Shown here: positions 37,231 to 45,385 of the stretch, piece after piece
How the letters are laid out: every line of letters starts with the position of its first letter
How positions within the stretch are numbered: position 1 is the stretch's first letter
NCBI GenBank assembly: GCA_024637055.1
Contig: JAGXFZ010000070.1
Location: forward strand, 1 to 45,385
DNA length: 45,385 nt
DNA from: Gracilibacter sp.
Lineage (GTDB): Bacteria > Bacillota > Desulfitobacteriia > Desulfitobacteriales > Syntrophobotulaceae
Direction of reading: 5' to 3'
Position numbers and translations under genes: made by a program
Notes under the pieces: model-generated
Seen by the model: only the letters and a program-made list of their open reading frames with translations
Database searches by the model: none
What the model was told of the DNA's origin: nothing

Positions 37231-38184
37231 ATGAGAAAACTTAGAAACTTATTAATAATTTGTGTTGTACTAATTTTAGCTTTTTCCACTTTTGGATGTA
37301 GTTCATCGTCTGACAAAATTAGTATAGGTATTGTTCAAATCGTTGAACATCCTGCCTTAGATGCCGCCAGAGAAGGTTTCTTGGAAGTCCTTAATGAAAA
37401 TGGCTATGTCGAAGGGGACAACCTAGTCATTGATTATCAAAATGCTCAAGGGGATCAATCTACATTACAATCTATTGCCAACAAGTTTGCTTCAGCTAAT
37501 CATGATATGATACTGGCAATAGCTACTCCTTCAGCTCAGGCTGTAGCTGGCAGTACCCAAACCATACCTATCTTAATCACAGCAGTAACTGACCCCGTAT
37601 CAGCTAAACTGGTTGACAGTTTAGAAAAACCAGGAACAAACGTGACAGGAACTACAGACCTGAATCCTATCGATAAACAATTTGATCTTCTCCTGCAACT
37701 GGTTCCTACTGCCAAAAAAATCGGAATTATCTACAATGCTGGAGAAGTTAACTCCCAGGTTCAGGTTACAATAGCTAAAGACGTAGCTAAAACTATGAAT
37801 CTTGAGATTCTGGAAGCTACAGTCGCTACCAGTGCTGATGTTTTACAAGCAGCCCAATCATTTATTGGCAGAGTCGATGCTATCTATGTTCCTACAGATA
37901 ATACAGTAGTTTCCGCAGCTCAGTCAGTTGTACAGGTAGCTAATGAGAATAAGATTCCTCTTATCTCTGGAGAAAGTAGTGTTGTTGATGCTGGTGGTCT
38001 TGCTACTATTGGAATTAACTACAAAAATTTAGGAATGCAGACAGGCGAAATGGCGCTGAAAGTCTTGAAAGGTGCCAAGCCCCAAGAAATGCCTATTGAA
38101 TATCAGAAAGATTTTGATATAGTAGTAAATGAAGAAACAGCCAAACTTCTTGGTATTGAAATACCACAAGGTCTTATCAACTAG
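37231..38184 (+). CDS. ABC transporter substrate-binding lipoprotein (TrpX-like)
   Basis: Lipobox LAFSTFGCSS; KISIGIVQIVEHPALDAAREGFLEVLNENGYVEGDNLVIDYQNAQGD typical of the family. Confidence 0.93.
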   Translation: MRKLRNLLIICVVLILAFSTFGCSSSSDKISIGIVQIVEHPALDAAREGFLEVLNENGYVEGDNLVIDYQNAQGDQSTLQSIANKFASANHDMILAIATPSAQAVAGSTQTIPILITAVTDPVSAKLVDSLEKPGTNVTGTTDLNPIDKQFDLLLQLVPTAKKIGIIYNAGEVNSQVQVTIAKDVAKTMNLEILEATVATSADVLQAAQSFIGRVDAIYVPTDNTVVSAAQSVVQVANENKIPLISGESSVVDAGGLATIGINYKNLGMQTGEMALKVLKGAKPQEMPIEYQKDFDIVVNEETAKLLGIEIPQGLIN

Positions 38185-38223
38185 TAGTAACAAAAGTTTG
38201 TTTGTAATTTGAGGTGTTAAAGG

Positions 38224-39108
38224 ATGTCGTCCTTAGTCGTTCTAGGTACAACAGAACAAGGTCTTATGTATGCCATAATGGTTTTAGGGGTATATCTTAC
38301 TTTTAGAATCCTTAACTATGCTGATTTAACAGTTGATGGCAGCTTCACTCTTGGAGCTGCCACAGCTGCTACTTTGATTACCTCCGGTTACAACCCCTGG
38401 TTTGCGACCGGAGTTGCTTTCATTTTGGGCTGTTTAGCGGGAAGCTTTACTGGAATTTTGCATACCAAATTTAAAATTACTCCTCTTTTATCTGGTATTT
38501 TGACTATGACTGCCTTATACTCAATTAACCTGAGGGTTATGGGTAAGGCTAATATATCATTATTAAGAGAGAGAACAATTTTCTCTGATTTCGAAAGCTT
38601 ACCATATATGCAAGAGTACGGTGTTTTAATTCTAGCTTTCCTTACTGTTGTTATTATTGGTTTCTTTATTTATCTTTTTTTGGAAACAGAATTTGGACTA
38701 GCTCTTAGAGCGACAGGCGACAATGAGCTGATGATTCGTAGTCTTGGAGTTAATACCGACTTGATGAAGATTACTGGTTTAGCCCTTTCCAATGGATTAG
38801 TAGCTTTTGCTGGTAGTTATGTTGCTCAGAATCAATTATTTGCCGATATCAGTATGGGAATAGGTATGATTATCATAGGACTTGCTTCGGTCATTATCGG
38901 AGAAGTATTGATAGGAACACGTACTATTGCCAAGGCTGTTCTTGCAGTTCTTTGTGGTGGTGTTATTTATAGAGGGATAATCGCTATCGTTCTTCAATTG
39001 GGTTTGGTTGCAACCGATTTAAAATTAATTACTGCACTAATCGTTATTCTAGCACTTATAACTCCTCAATTAAGAAGTAAATTCTCTCGTCCCCTAAAAA
39101 ACGTATAG
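38224..39108 (+). CDS. ABC transporter permease
   Basis: Multi-TM; YLTFRILNYADLTVDGSFTLGAATAATLI; follows the substrate-binding gene. Confidence 0.93.
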   Translation: MSSLVVLGTTEQGLMYAIMVLGVYLTFRILNYADLTVDGSFTLGAATAATLITSGYNPWFATGVAFILGCLAGSFTGILHTKFKITPLLSGILTMTALYSINLRVMGKANISLLRERTIFSDFESLPYMQEYGVLILAFLTVVIIGFFIYLFLETEFGLALRATGDNELMIRSLGVNTDLMKITGLALSNGLVAFAGSYVAQNQLFADISMGIGMIIIGLASVIIGEVLIGTRTIAKAVLAVLCGGVIYRGIIAIVLQLGLVATDLKLITALIVILALITPQLRSKFSRPLKNV

Positions 39109-39118
39109 GTGGTTCTCT

Positions 39119-39913
39119 ATGTTAAACGTGCAAAATCTCGTCAAAATCTTTAATAAAGGTTCCGTCAACGAAAAGACTGCCTTAGATAATATTTCCTTTA
39201 ATTTGAATAAAGGAGAATTTGTTACGATTATAGGCAGTAACGGAGCTGGAAAATCTTCTTTCCTCAATGCAATTGCTGGGAACTTCCCTACTGATTCTGG
39301 AACTGTTATTATAAGTGATAAAAATGTTACCACTCTACCTCAATATGAAAGAGCTAAGTATATAAGTAGAGTCTACCAAGATCCTATGTCCGGGACTGCT
39401 GCCTCGATGACCATCGAAGAGAACTTAGTAATGGCTCTAAGACGTGGTGAGAAAAGAAGATTAAAGTTAGCAATCAGAAATAAGGATAAAGATTTCTTCC
39501 GTCAAGAGTTAAGAAAACTCGGCCTAGGTCTTGAAGATAGACTTACTACGAAAGTAAGTTTACTTTCTGGTGGACAAAGACAGGCCCTAACTCTTTTGAT
39601 GGCTACTTTTAAGGAGCCAGAATTGTTATTACTGGATGAACATACGGCTGCTTTGGATCCAAAAACTGCCGAGAAAGTTCTGCAGCTGACATGTGATGTC
39701 ACGAGGGATTCTAACTTAACCACCCTCATGATAACTCATAATCTTGATCAGGCCTTAAACGTTGGAGACCGCACGATTATGATGCATGAAGGCCGTATTA
39801 TCTTGGACATCCATGGCGAACAGAGAAAAACTGTTACCATCAATGATTTGCTAAAAATGTTTGAAAATGCCAGTGGAACCCAGTTCCATACGGATAGGGC
39901 TTTGTTTGCATAG
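39119..39913 (+). CDS. ABC transporter ATP-binding protein
   Basis: Walker A IIGSNGAGKSSFLNAI; signature LLSGGQRQALTLLMA; Walker B LLLLDEHTAALD. Confidence 0.96.
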   Translation: MLNVQNLVKIFNKGSVNEKTALDNISFNLNKGEFVTIIGSNGAGKSSFLNAIAGNFPTDSGTVIISDKNVTTLPQYERAKYISRVYQDPMSGTAASMTIEENLVMALRRGEKRRLKLAIRNKDKDFFRQELRKLGLGLEDRLTTKVSLLSGGQRQALTLLMATFKEPELLLLDEHTAALDPKTAEKVLQLTCDVTRDSNLTTLMITHNLDQALNVGDRTIMMHEGRIILDIHGEQRKTVTINDLLKMFENASGTQFHTDRALFA

Positions 39914-39992
39914 CGATATACTTCGGCGTCGGACGGGACCGTAGCAAGCCCTTGGGTCCCGACCAGCAAAAAATATCTTATTGGCATCATAT

Positions 39993-40037
39993 AAAAACGG
40001 GGAGCTTTCCAGTTGTATCGAAAGTTCCCCGTTTTTG
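39993..40037. terminator. Strong terminator between ABC operon and DUF4349 gene
   Basis: AAAAACGGGGAGCTTTC..GAAAGTTCCCCGTTTTT, suited to both converging units. Confidence 0.85.
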
Positions 40038-40056
40038 TTATTATGTTTTTCTTGAA

Positions 40057-41343
40057 TTACCCTTCGCTCTTACTCTTTCTAAGTCTTCTAAACCCCAACC
40101 AACCTAGGGCCAGTAGGACTAACACAGGAATAGCATAACCTACGAATACTATTATATAGTTTGCACCATTCCAAATAAAGCTAATTGATTTGATTACCGC
40201 ATTCTTAGCCGCTAAAAAGGTAGACTCTATGGAAACTGGCTGCCAAGGATCAGAAACGGAGAGATTACTTTGTTGAGGGTAAATATTCATTCTAACTTCC
40301 GAATAATCAACACGATTATCAAAGTATTTAAGTTGTCCTTTTAAGCTTTCCATCTCTCTTCTGACATTGGCTAAAGAATTCTCGATTTGAAGAATATCTT
40401 CTACTGTATCTGCCTGTTGCAGTATCTCTAAATATCTTTTCTCTTGTGCTTCCCAAGATCGGAGCCTTGTTTCTACATCAAAATATTGTCTGGAAACATC
40501 ATCACTGAATAAATGCTGATTAGAGACAGTTCCATATTTAGATAGGTCTCCTTTAAAGCTTTCAAAGTGCTTAACAGGAATCCTGATAGTCATATAAGCG
40601 TTAATCTCTTCATCTCGGTCTGTCTTCCTAGACTCCGATATATATCCACCTAGAGAAGTAACTTGCTCTTCGATTAGATCTACAGCCTGGTCAACGCTTT
40701 CTACCCTTAAAGTAGCTTCCAAGGTATAAATTATCTTTCGCTCAGTAATATCTTTTTCCTGAGCTTCAGTAATTTCACCTCGATCAAGTATTGGAGGCTC
40801 TGTCGGTGCAGGAGCATCTTCCAGCGAGAAACCCTTCTCCTCCATATTTGCAGAACTCTCATTACTTACCGATGACATAAAACCTTCGGCCGGACCTGCA
40901 GTATCGTAGGAAGCATCATTTTGAGCTTGTTCAGATGCTACTTTTGGAGAATTACCCATACCTACAGTGAATGGAACAGTTCCATTAGATAGAATTGAGC
41001 CAAGATATACTGCAAAAACAACTACAGCCGCCGCGGAGAATACTTTGAGAAGAGGTCTACCTTTTTTACTATTTATAGACTTTAGTAAAGATAGCGGAGT
41101 TCGCTTATTTGATTTTTTTGTCTTTGGCAATCCTTCAATAGGGTTCCGTTCTCCCTCAATTTTTAGGCCTGGCTCACCTGATTCACTAATCTCATCAGGT
41201 TCTGAAATCTTAGCTAAAGCTTTTTGTTTGATACGTTGTTTAAGATCCTCATCCTGGTAAACGTAACCGAAAAATTTCCTAATGCGCATCAAATCACCAT
41301 CTTCTTCCCACATGGCTGTTATTTTATCCTTATTCATTAACAC
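40057..41343 (-). CDS. DUF4349-like membrane protein, putative anti-sigma factor
   Basis: Cytoplasmic N-terminus, TM (VFSAAAVVVFAVYLGSIL), DUF4349-like EATLRVESVDQAVDLIEEQVTSLGGYISESRKTDRDEEINAYMTIRIPVKHFESF, coiled coil and C-terminal TM; ATG at 41337 overlaps the sigma stop. Confidence 0.85.
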   Translation of the reverse strand: MLMNKDKITAMWEEDGDLMRIRKFFGYVYQDEDLKQRIKQKALAKISEPDEISESGEPGLKIEGERNPIEGLPKTKKSNKRTPLSLLKSINSKKGRPLLKVFSAAAVVVFAVYLGSILSNGTVPFTVGMGNSPKVASEQAQNDASYDTAGPAEGFMSSVSNESSANMEEKGFSLEDAPAPTEPPILDRGEITEAQEKDITERKIIYTLEATLRVESVDQAVDLIEEQVTSLGGYISESRKTDRDEEINAYMTIRIPVKHFESFKGDLSKYGTVSNQHLFSDDVSRQYFDVETRLRSWEAQEKRYLEILQQADTVEDILQIENSLANVRREMESLKGQLKYFDNRVDYSEVRMNIYPQQSNLSVSDPWQPVSIESTFLAAKNAVIKSISFIWNGANYIIVFVGYAIPVLVLLALGWLGFRRLRKSKSEG

Positions 41344-41873
41344 TCACCTCCAGCCATTTCTGTTTGGTATACAGTACGAAAACTCTTTTTAGCTCTATAT
41401 AAGAGACTATCTACTGCCTGTTGGGTTGTGCCTAGAATTGATGCTGTTTCCGAAGAACTAAATCCTTCAACTAGTCTAAGCTGAATGACAGCAACCTGAG
41501 GTTCTGTTAACTGAGCTAAGGTATTACTGACTGAAAGAACAGTTGCTAGTTCATCGCCATAGTCTCTATCACTATGTATACCCTGAAGTTCTTCAGTTAA
41601 CGGAATAATATTAATTTCTTTCCTGCTACGGTAAAAATCAGCAACATAATTAGCCGCTATGCGTAAAGCCCAGTATTTGAGACTACTTCTGCCCTCAAAA
41701 CCAGGTATTGAACGCCATATCTTGGCCATGATTTCTGCTGCTACATCTTCAATCTCTGATGAAGGTATTCGTAAGCAGACAAACCTGTAAACTGCAGGAA
41801 AGAGCTCCTCGTAAATTTCGTCGAATGAAATTTCCTTCACGCCCTTGAGCCTCCCTTTGAACGATATCCACAA
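41337..41873 (-). CDS. Sigma-70 family RNA polymerase sigma factor (ECF-like)
   Basis: DEIYEELFPAVYRFVCLRIPSSEIEDVAAEIMAKIWRSIPGFEGRSSLKYWALRIAANYVADFYR; region 4 LTEPQVAVIQLRLVEGFSSSETASILGTTQQAVDSLLYRAKKSFR. Confidence 0.94.
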   Translation of the reverse strand: MWISFKGRLKGVKEISFDEIYEELFPAVYRFVCLRIPSSEIEDVAAEIMAKIWRSIPGFEGRSSLKYWALRIAANYVADFYRSRKEINIIPLTEELQGIHSDRDYGDELATVLSVSNTLAQLTEPQVAVIQLRLVEGFSSSETASILGTTQQAVDSLLYRAKKSFRTVYQTEMAGGEC

Positions 41874-41943
41874 TATTTTATTTGTCTATATAGTCGGGTA
41901 TTAATGCACATTTCTGATTGTGTATTAAGAAAAATATAAATAA

Positions 41944-42492
41944 TTATTTCTTTTTAAATAAAAGGTAGCCTAATAACATAGAAGCAGTTACGAGAAATGC
42001 TGGATGTATGCCTGGAAGTAGCAGCAAAATCGCTAGGGAAACTGCTCCAAAAATCCAGGTAATATTATCGCTGAAAGCTTTCTTTCCCATCTGAAGAGCT
42101 GTTTGAGCCAGCAATACTGCGACAACAGGCCTTACACCTTTGAGCATAGATTGAAGTGCAGGTGATTCAGCGTAATTCATAATAAGACTTCCTAGAAATA
42201 TTACAATCAATGATGTAGGTAGAAAAACTCCCACTATTGCTACCAAAGATCCAAGCCAACCTTTTACTCTATACCCTACCATCCCTGCCATTTTTGTGCC
42301 TATCGGAGCTGGCAAAGAATTCGTAATCGCTAAGAGATCTGCAAACTGTTCGTTATCAACCCATTTATATTTATTTACCACTTCTTCTTGTATAAGCGGT
42401 ATCATAGCCGGCCCGCCACCAAAACTAAAATTACTGGCTCTAAAAAAGGCTATGAATAAATCCCAATATGTTTTCATTAATTTCAACCCCAT
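41944..42492 (-). CDS. Chromate transporter family protein
   Basis: FFRASNFSFGGGPAMIPLIQEEVVNKYKWVDNEQFADLLAITNSLPAPIGTKMAGMVGYRV. Confidence 0.92.
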   Translation of the reverse strand: MGLKLMKTYWDLFIAFFRASNFSFGGGPAMIPLIQEEVVNKYKWVDNEQFADLLAITNSLPAPIGTKMAGMVGYRVKGWLGSLVAIVGVFLPTSLIVIFLGSLIMNYAESPALQSMLKGVRPVVAVLLAQTALQMGKKAFSDNITWIFGAVSLAILLLLPGIHPAFLVTASMLLGYLLFKKK

Positions 42493-42502
42493 ACTTTATA
42501 AA

Positions 42503-43036
42503 TTAAAAGACAACGTAGCCGATAAACATGGATGATACAATCAGTAAAGCTGGATGAATTTTAAAGAAATATATCGCTCCCGCTGCTCCGACTGCTATAA
42601 CAACAGTAAATAAATCTAATGGTGTATTAATACCAAATGCTGCAACCCCCATATGAAAAGCGACTACTGCTAGAAGAGCAGTAACAATCGGTCTGACGCC
42701 TTTTAACATTGATTTCAACGCCTGAGAGTTGGCATATTTCATTAGAATATTGCCTAAGAAGACCATAATAATTACTGTTGGGACAACTGTGGCTATCAAC
42801 GCAACCAAAACACCGGGCCAAGAAGCTACTTGATATCCAATGTAAGTAGCAATTTTAGTGGCTATCGGACCTGGAAGTGCATTCGCTACAGCCAGAGCAT
42901 CCGTAAACTCAGCATTAGTCATCCACTTATAATTATCAACTGCTTCTGCTTGAATTAGAGGGATAATCGCCGGGCCTCCCCCGAAACCCAGATTACTTGC
43001 TCGTAAAAATGCTATAAACAGATTCCACAAATCCAT
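42503..43036 (-). CDS. Chromate transporter family protein (tandem paralog)
   Basis: FLRASNLGFGGGPAIIPLIQAEAVDNYKWMTNAEFTDALAVANALPGPIATKIATYIGYQV. Confidence 0.92.
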   Translation of the reverse strand: MDLWNLFIAFLRASNLGFGGGPAIIPLIQAEAVDNYKWMTNAEFTDALAVANALPGPIATKIATYIGYQVASWPGVLVALIATVVPTVIIMVFLGNILMKYANSQALKSMLKGVRPIVTALLAVVAFHMGVAAFGINTPLDLFTVVIAVGAAGAIYFFKIHPALLIVSSMFIGYVVF

Positions 43037-43141
43037 AATCTTTTATTTCACCTTCCTTTATGTTTCTTTTATATCATAAACAAAACTAATTATAACAAAA
43101 GCTAAAAAACTTTAATATGTCCTGAAAATATCCAAAATAAA

Positions 43142-43720
43142 TTATGTAGTAGAGTTAGTTTCAGCAATTATGTTGATATAGCCCTTTTTAATCAATATGG
43201 CCGTTAAATAATTAACTAGAAAATGACATACGATTGGTACCCAAAGTAAAGAGGTTATCGCATAAGTGAAACCGAGTATGATACCCATCAAAAACACCTC
43301 TAATAAGATGAAGAACTTCTTGTAATAGCGAAAGTGAATTACCACAAAGAGGACACTTGTAATCAAAATCCCCAGTTCTGATTGTAGAATCCCTCTAAAA
43401 AGAAACTCTTCAGCTATTGAACCACCTAAAAAAATTAAAAACAGCTCTTTTAAATTGAATTTTTCCATAATCACAACATTTAGTTCATCAAATAATTTTT
43501 CATTTGTAAGAAACGTATGAAAAGTTATTTGAAGCAATAATAATAGACCGCTTCCTATGACGACAGTCACTAGAGCCATTGTGTTAAAGTCAACCTTCCA
43601 GAAATTATATAACTTAATATCTGGAAAAATCGTGTATATGATTAGTAAACCTGTACCGTAGATAATTACCTGGGATAAGATAATATTTAGTACGAATACC
43701 CTTTTAGATATTTCATTCAT
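43142..43720 (-). CDS. CPBP family intramembrane metalloprotease
   Basis: GGSIAEEFLFRGILQSELGILITSVLFVVIHFRYY..FLMGIILGFTYAITSLLWVPIVCHFLVNYL (EExxxR, FxxxH, HxxxN). Confidence 0.9.
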   Translation of the reverse strand: MNEISKRVFVLNIILSQVIIYGTGLLIIYTIFPDIKLYNFWKVDFNTMALVTVVIGSGLLLLLQITFHTFLTNEKLFDELNVVIMEKFNLKELFLIFLGGSIAEEFLFRGILQSELGILITSVLFVVIHFRYYKKFFILLEVFLMGIILGFTYAITSLLWVPIVCHFLVNYLTAILIKKGYINIIAETNSTT

Positions 43721-44946
43721 TGAGAAGTATCTACCTTATTAAATAATTCCAAGCTATTAAGAGAATCCAACAAACCCAAGGATGATAATACGAGTGCTTC
43801 TGTGCCATTAGCTAAGGCGGTTTCATCTATATTGAAACAGGGATGATGATGCGGATTGGTGATTTCCTTTTCTTTGTTTCCAGCTCCTATAAAGAATAAG
43901 GCACCTGGAACAATTTTTAAGTATTCGGAGAAATCTTCTCCTCCCATAACTGGATCTAATCTTTCAATTGCGTTCTCACCTAAGGCTTCCCCAAGTACTT
44001 TTCTAAGCTTCTCAATTATATCTTGATCATTTATCACAGGGTCATATCCATTTTCATAATCGAATGCGTAGTTAGCACCATGAGCAATACAAATACCCTT
44101 AATTATGTTTTCCATCATATTCGGGATAAGCTGTCTCATTTCAGGATCGAATGTTCTTACTGTTCCTTTTAATTCTACACGCTCAGGAATAATATTATTG
44201 GCTGAGCCACCCTGAATACAGGTTACAGATAATACTATCGGTTTAAGTGGATTGGTATTTCTAGATACAACACTTTGTAGACTTGTTATAACATAAGCAC
44301 TAATTAATATTGGATCAACAACTTCTTGAGGCATAGCTGCATGTCCACCCTTACCAATAATAGATATACTAAAATTATCCGGTGCTGCCATCAAAGGCCC
44401 AGATGTTAATCCAAACTTTCCTGTTTCTAAGGCAACCCACAGGTGGCCAGCTAATATTAGATCCACGTCTTCCAATATACCTTGCTTTACTAAATCCCTA
44501 GCGCCACCAGGGTGTTGCTCTTCAGCATGCTGAAAAACAAAACGAATCTCTCCTTTGATGATATCTTGAAATTGAGCTAGAATCTTGGCTGCACTCACCA
44601 TCATCGCAATATGTCCATCATGTCCACAAGCGTGCATGATTCCTTCATTTTTTGATTTATAAGAGATATCATTTTTCTCTGAAAGATTTAGGGCGTCCAT
44701 GTCACTTCTTAGAGCCAGAGTCTTACCAGGAAAACTTCCTTTTAATACTCCAAGGACACTGGTTGGTGTTGGGCGGGAAACTGTGATGCCTAGTATCTCA
44801 TTCAGGTTAGAATATATAAGATCTGCTGTATTATGCTCCCTAAAAGATGGTTCAGGGTTCTGATGAATCGTTCTTCTTAAAGAAATCGTTTCGTCTTTTA
44901 ATTCGGCAAGATAGTTTTGGATTAAACAACTAAGTTCCTTCCCCAT
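43717..44946 (-). CDS. M20 family amidohydrolase/peptidase
   Basis: LRRTIHQNPEPSFREHNTADLIY; ALRSDMDALNLSEKNDISYKSKNEGIMHACGHDGHIAMM; GGEDFSEYLKIVPGALFFIGAGN. Confidence 0.95.
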   Translation of the reverse strand: MGKELSCLIQNYLAELKDETISLRRTIHQNPEPSFREHNTADLIYSNLNEILGITVSRPTPTSVLGVLKGSFPGKTLALRSDMDALNLSEKNDISYKSKNEGIMHACGHDGHIAMMVSAAKILAQFQDIIKGEIRFVFQHAEEQHPGGARDLVKQGILEDVDLILAGHLWVALETGKFGLTSGPLMAAPDNFSISIIGKGGHAAMPQEVVDPILISAYVITSLQSVVSRNTNPLKPIVLSVTCIQGGSANNIIPERVELKGTVRTFDPEMRQLIPNMMENIIKGICIAHGANYAFDYENGYDPVINDQDIIEKLRKVLGEALGENAIERLDPVMGGEDFSEYLKIVPGALFFIGAGNKEKEITNPHHHPCFNIDETALANGTEALVLSSLGLLDSLNSLELFNKVDTSQ

Positions 44947-45161
44947 TTTATCAACTCCTAAGAATATATATTGTTATTATTCTCTTTATCTAGGAAAAAT
45001 CCTTGACCACAAAGCACAATTGATAAAAAATATTATATTATTTTCCTTAATTGGTTAAAGTTTTATTATTTCCAAACAATTACCTGATTAAGATTAAGGA
45101 AATAACAGATAATAAAAATGTTCCAGTAACAAAAATTCTTTTGCTAAAGGAGGGAAATGAA

Positions 45162-45368
45162 ATGGCTGGTGAAAATAACTCAAACACTCCTGCTGTCCAA
45201 GGATCAAAAAAAGGATTAGATCAACTGAAGAATGAAGTTGCTAATGAATTAGGTGCAACTCTTGGTGGAGACCGCACTTCCCGTGAAAACGGTTCTGTTG
45301 GCGGATATATGACCAAGAAAATGGTTCAGTTTGCTGAGCAGCAACTGAAAAGCGGTCAGAAAATCTAG
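45162..45368 (+). CDS. Alpha/beta-type small acid-soluble spore protein (SASP)
   Basis: MAGENNSNTPAVQGSKKGLDQLKNEVANELGATLGGDRTSRENGSVGGYMTKKMVQFAEQQLKSG; start at 45162 after GGAGGG rather than 45051. Confidence 0.92.
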   Translation: MAGENNSNTPAVQGSKKGLDQLKNEVANELGATLGGDRTSRENGSVGGYMTKKMVQFAEQQLKSGQKI

Positions 45369-45385
45369 TTAAGACGCTTATAAAG

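Noticed and set aside
41944-43036. Tandem chromate transporter genes as a possible novel transporter
   Set aside because: Adjacent short-chain CHR pairs are a known arrangement; both keep the FGGGPA-IPLIQ motif, so nothing unusual beyond standard duplication.

Overview
This 45.4 kb AT-rich window looks like the chromosome of an endospore-forming, Clostridia-like Firmicute. That lineage call is inferred from gene content: an alpha/beta-type SASP, a SpoVD-like PBP, two YjcZ-like mini-proteins, DegS/DegU-like and DnaD/DnaC-like pairs. Most of it is recognisable housekeeping: an edge-truncated DNRLRE/YD-repeat (Rhs/WapA-like) protein, gap-pyk-deoR, a SpoVD-like PBP / three M42 peptidases / larB run, a riboflavin operon (ribD-ribE-ribBA-ribH) behind an FMN riboswitch, tRNA-Pro(CGG), a TrpX-type ABC transporter, a sigma/DUF4349 pair and a tandem chromate-transporter pair. 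The points most worth a second look are: (1) a dispersed family of intergenic inverted-repeat elements near 5.46, 18.03, 32.11 and 35.79 kb, including a ~240 bp GC-rich multi-hairpin element; (2) a RAYT transposase flanked by inverted REP-like repeats, with its own 3' tail tandemly duplicated and one repeat forming the C-terminus of a DnaJ-like gene; (3) two genes (LysM-G5-M23 peptidase and trxB) each broken by one extra A in a poly-A tract; (4) paired GTTTATATAAAC palindromes 53 bp apart upstream of gap; (5) a solo larB at the end of an M42 x3 run. I found no CRISPR array, prophage or clear defence system, and nothing here proves a wholly new system; the structured repeat family is the best candidate.
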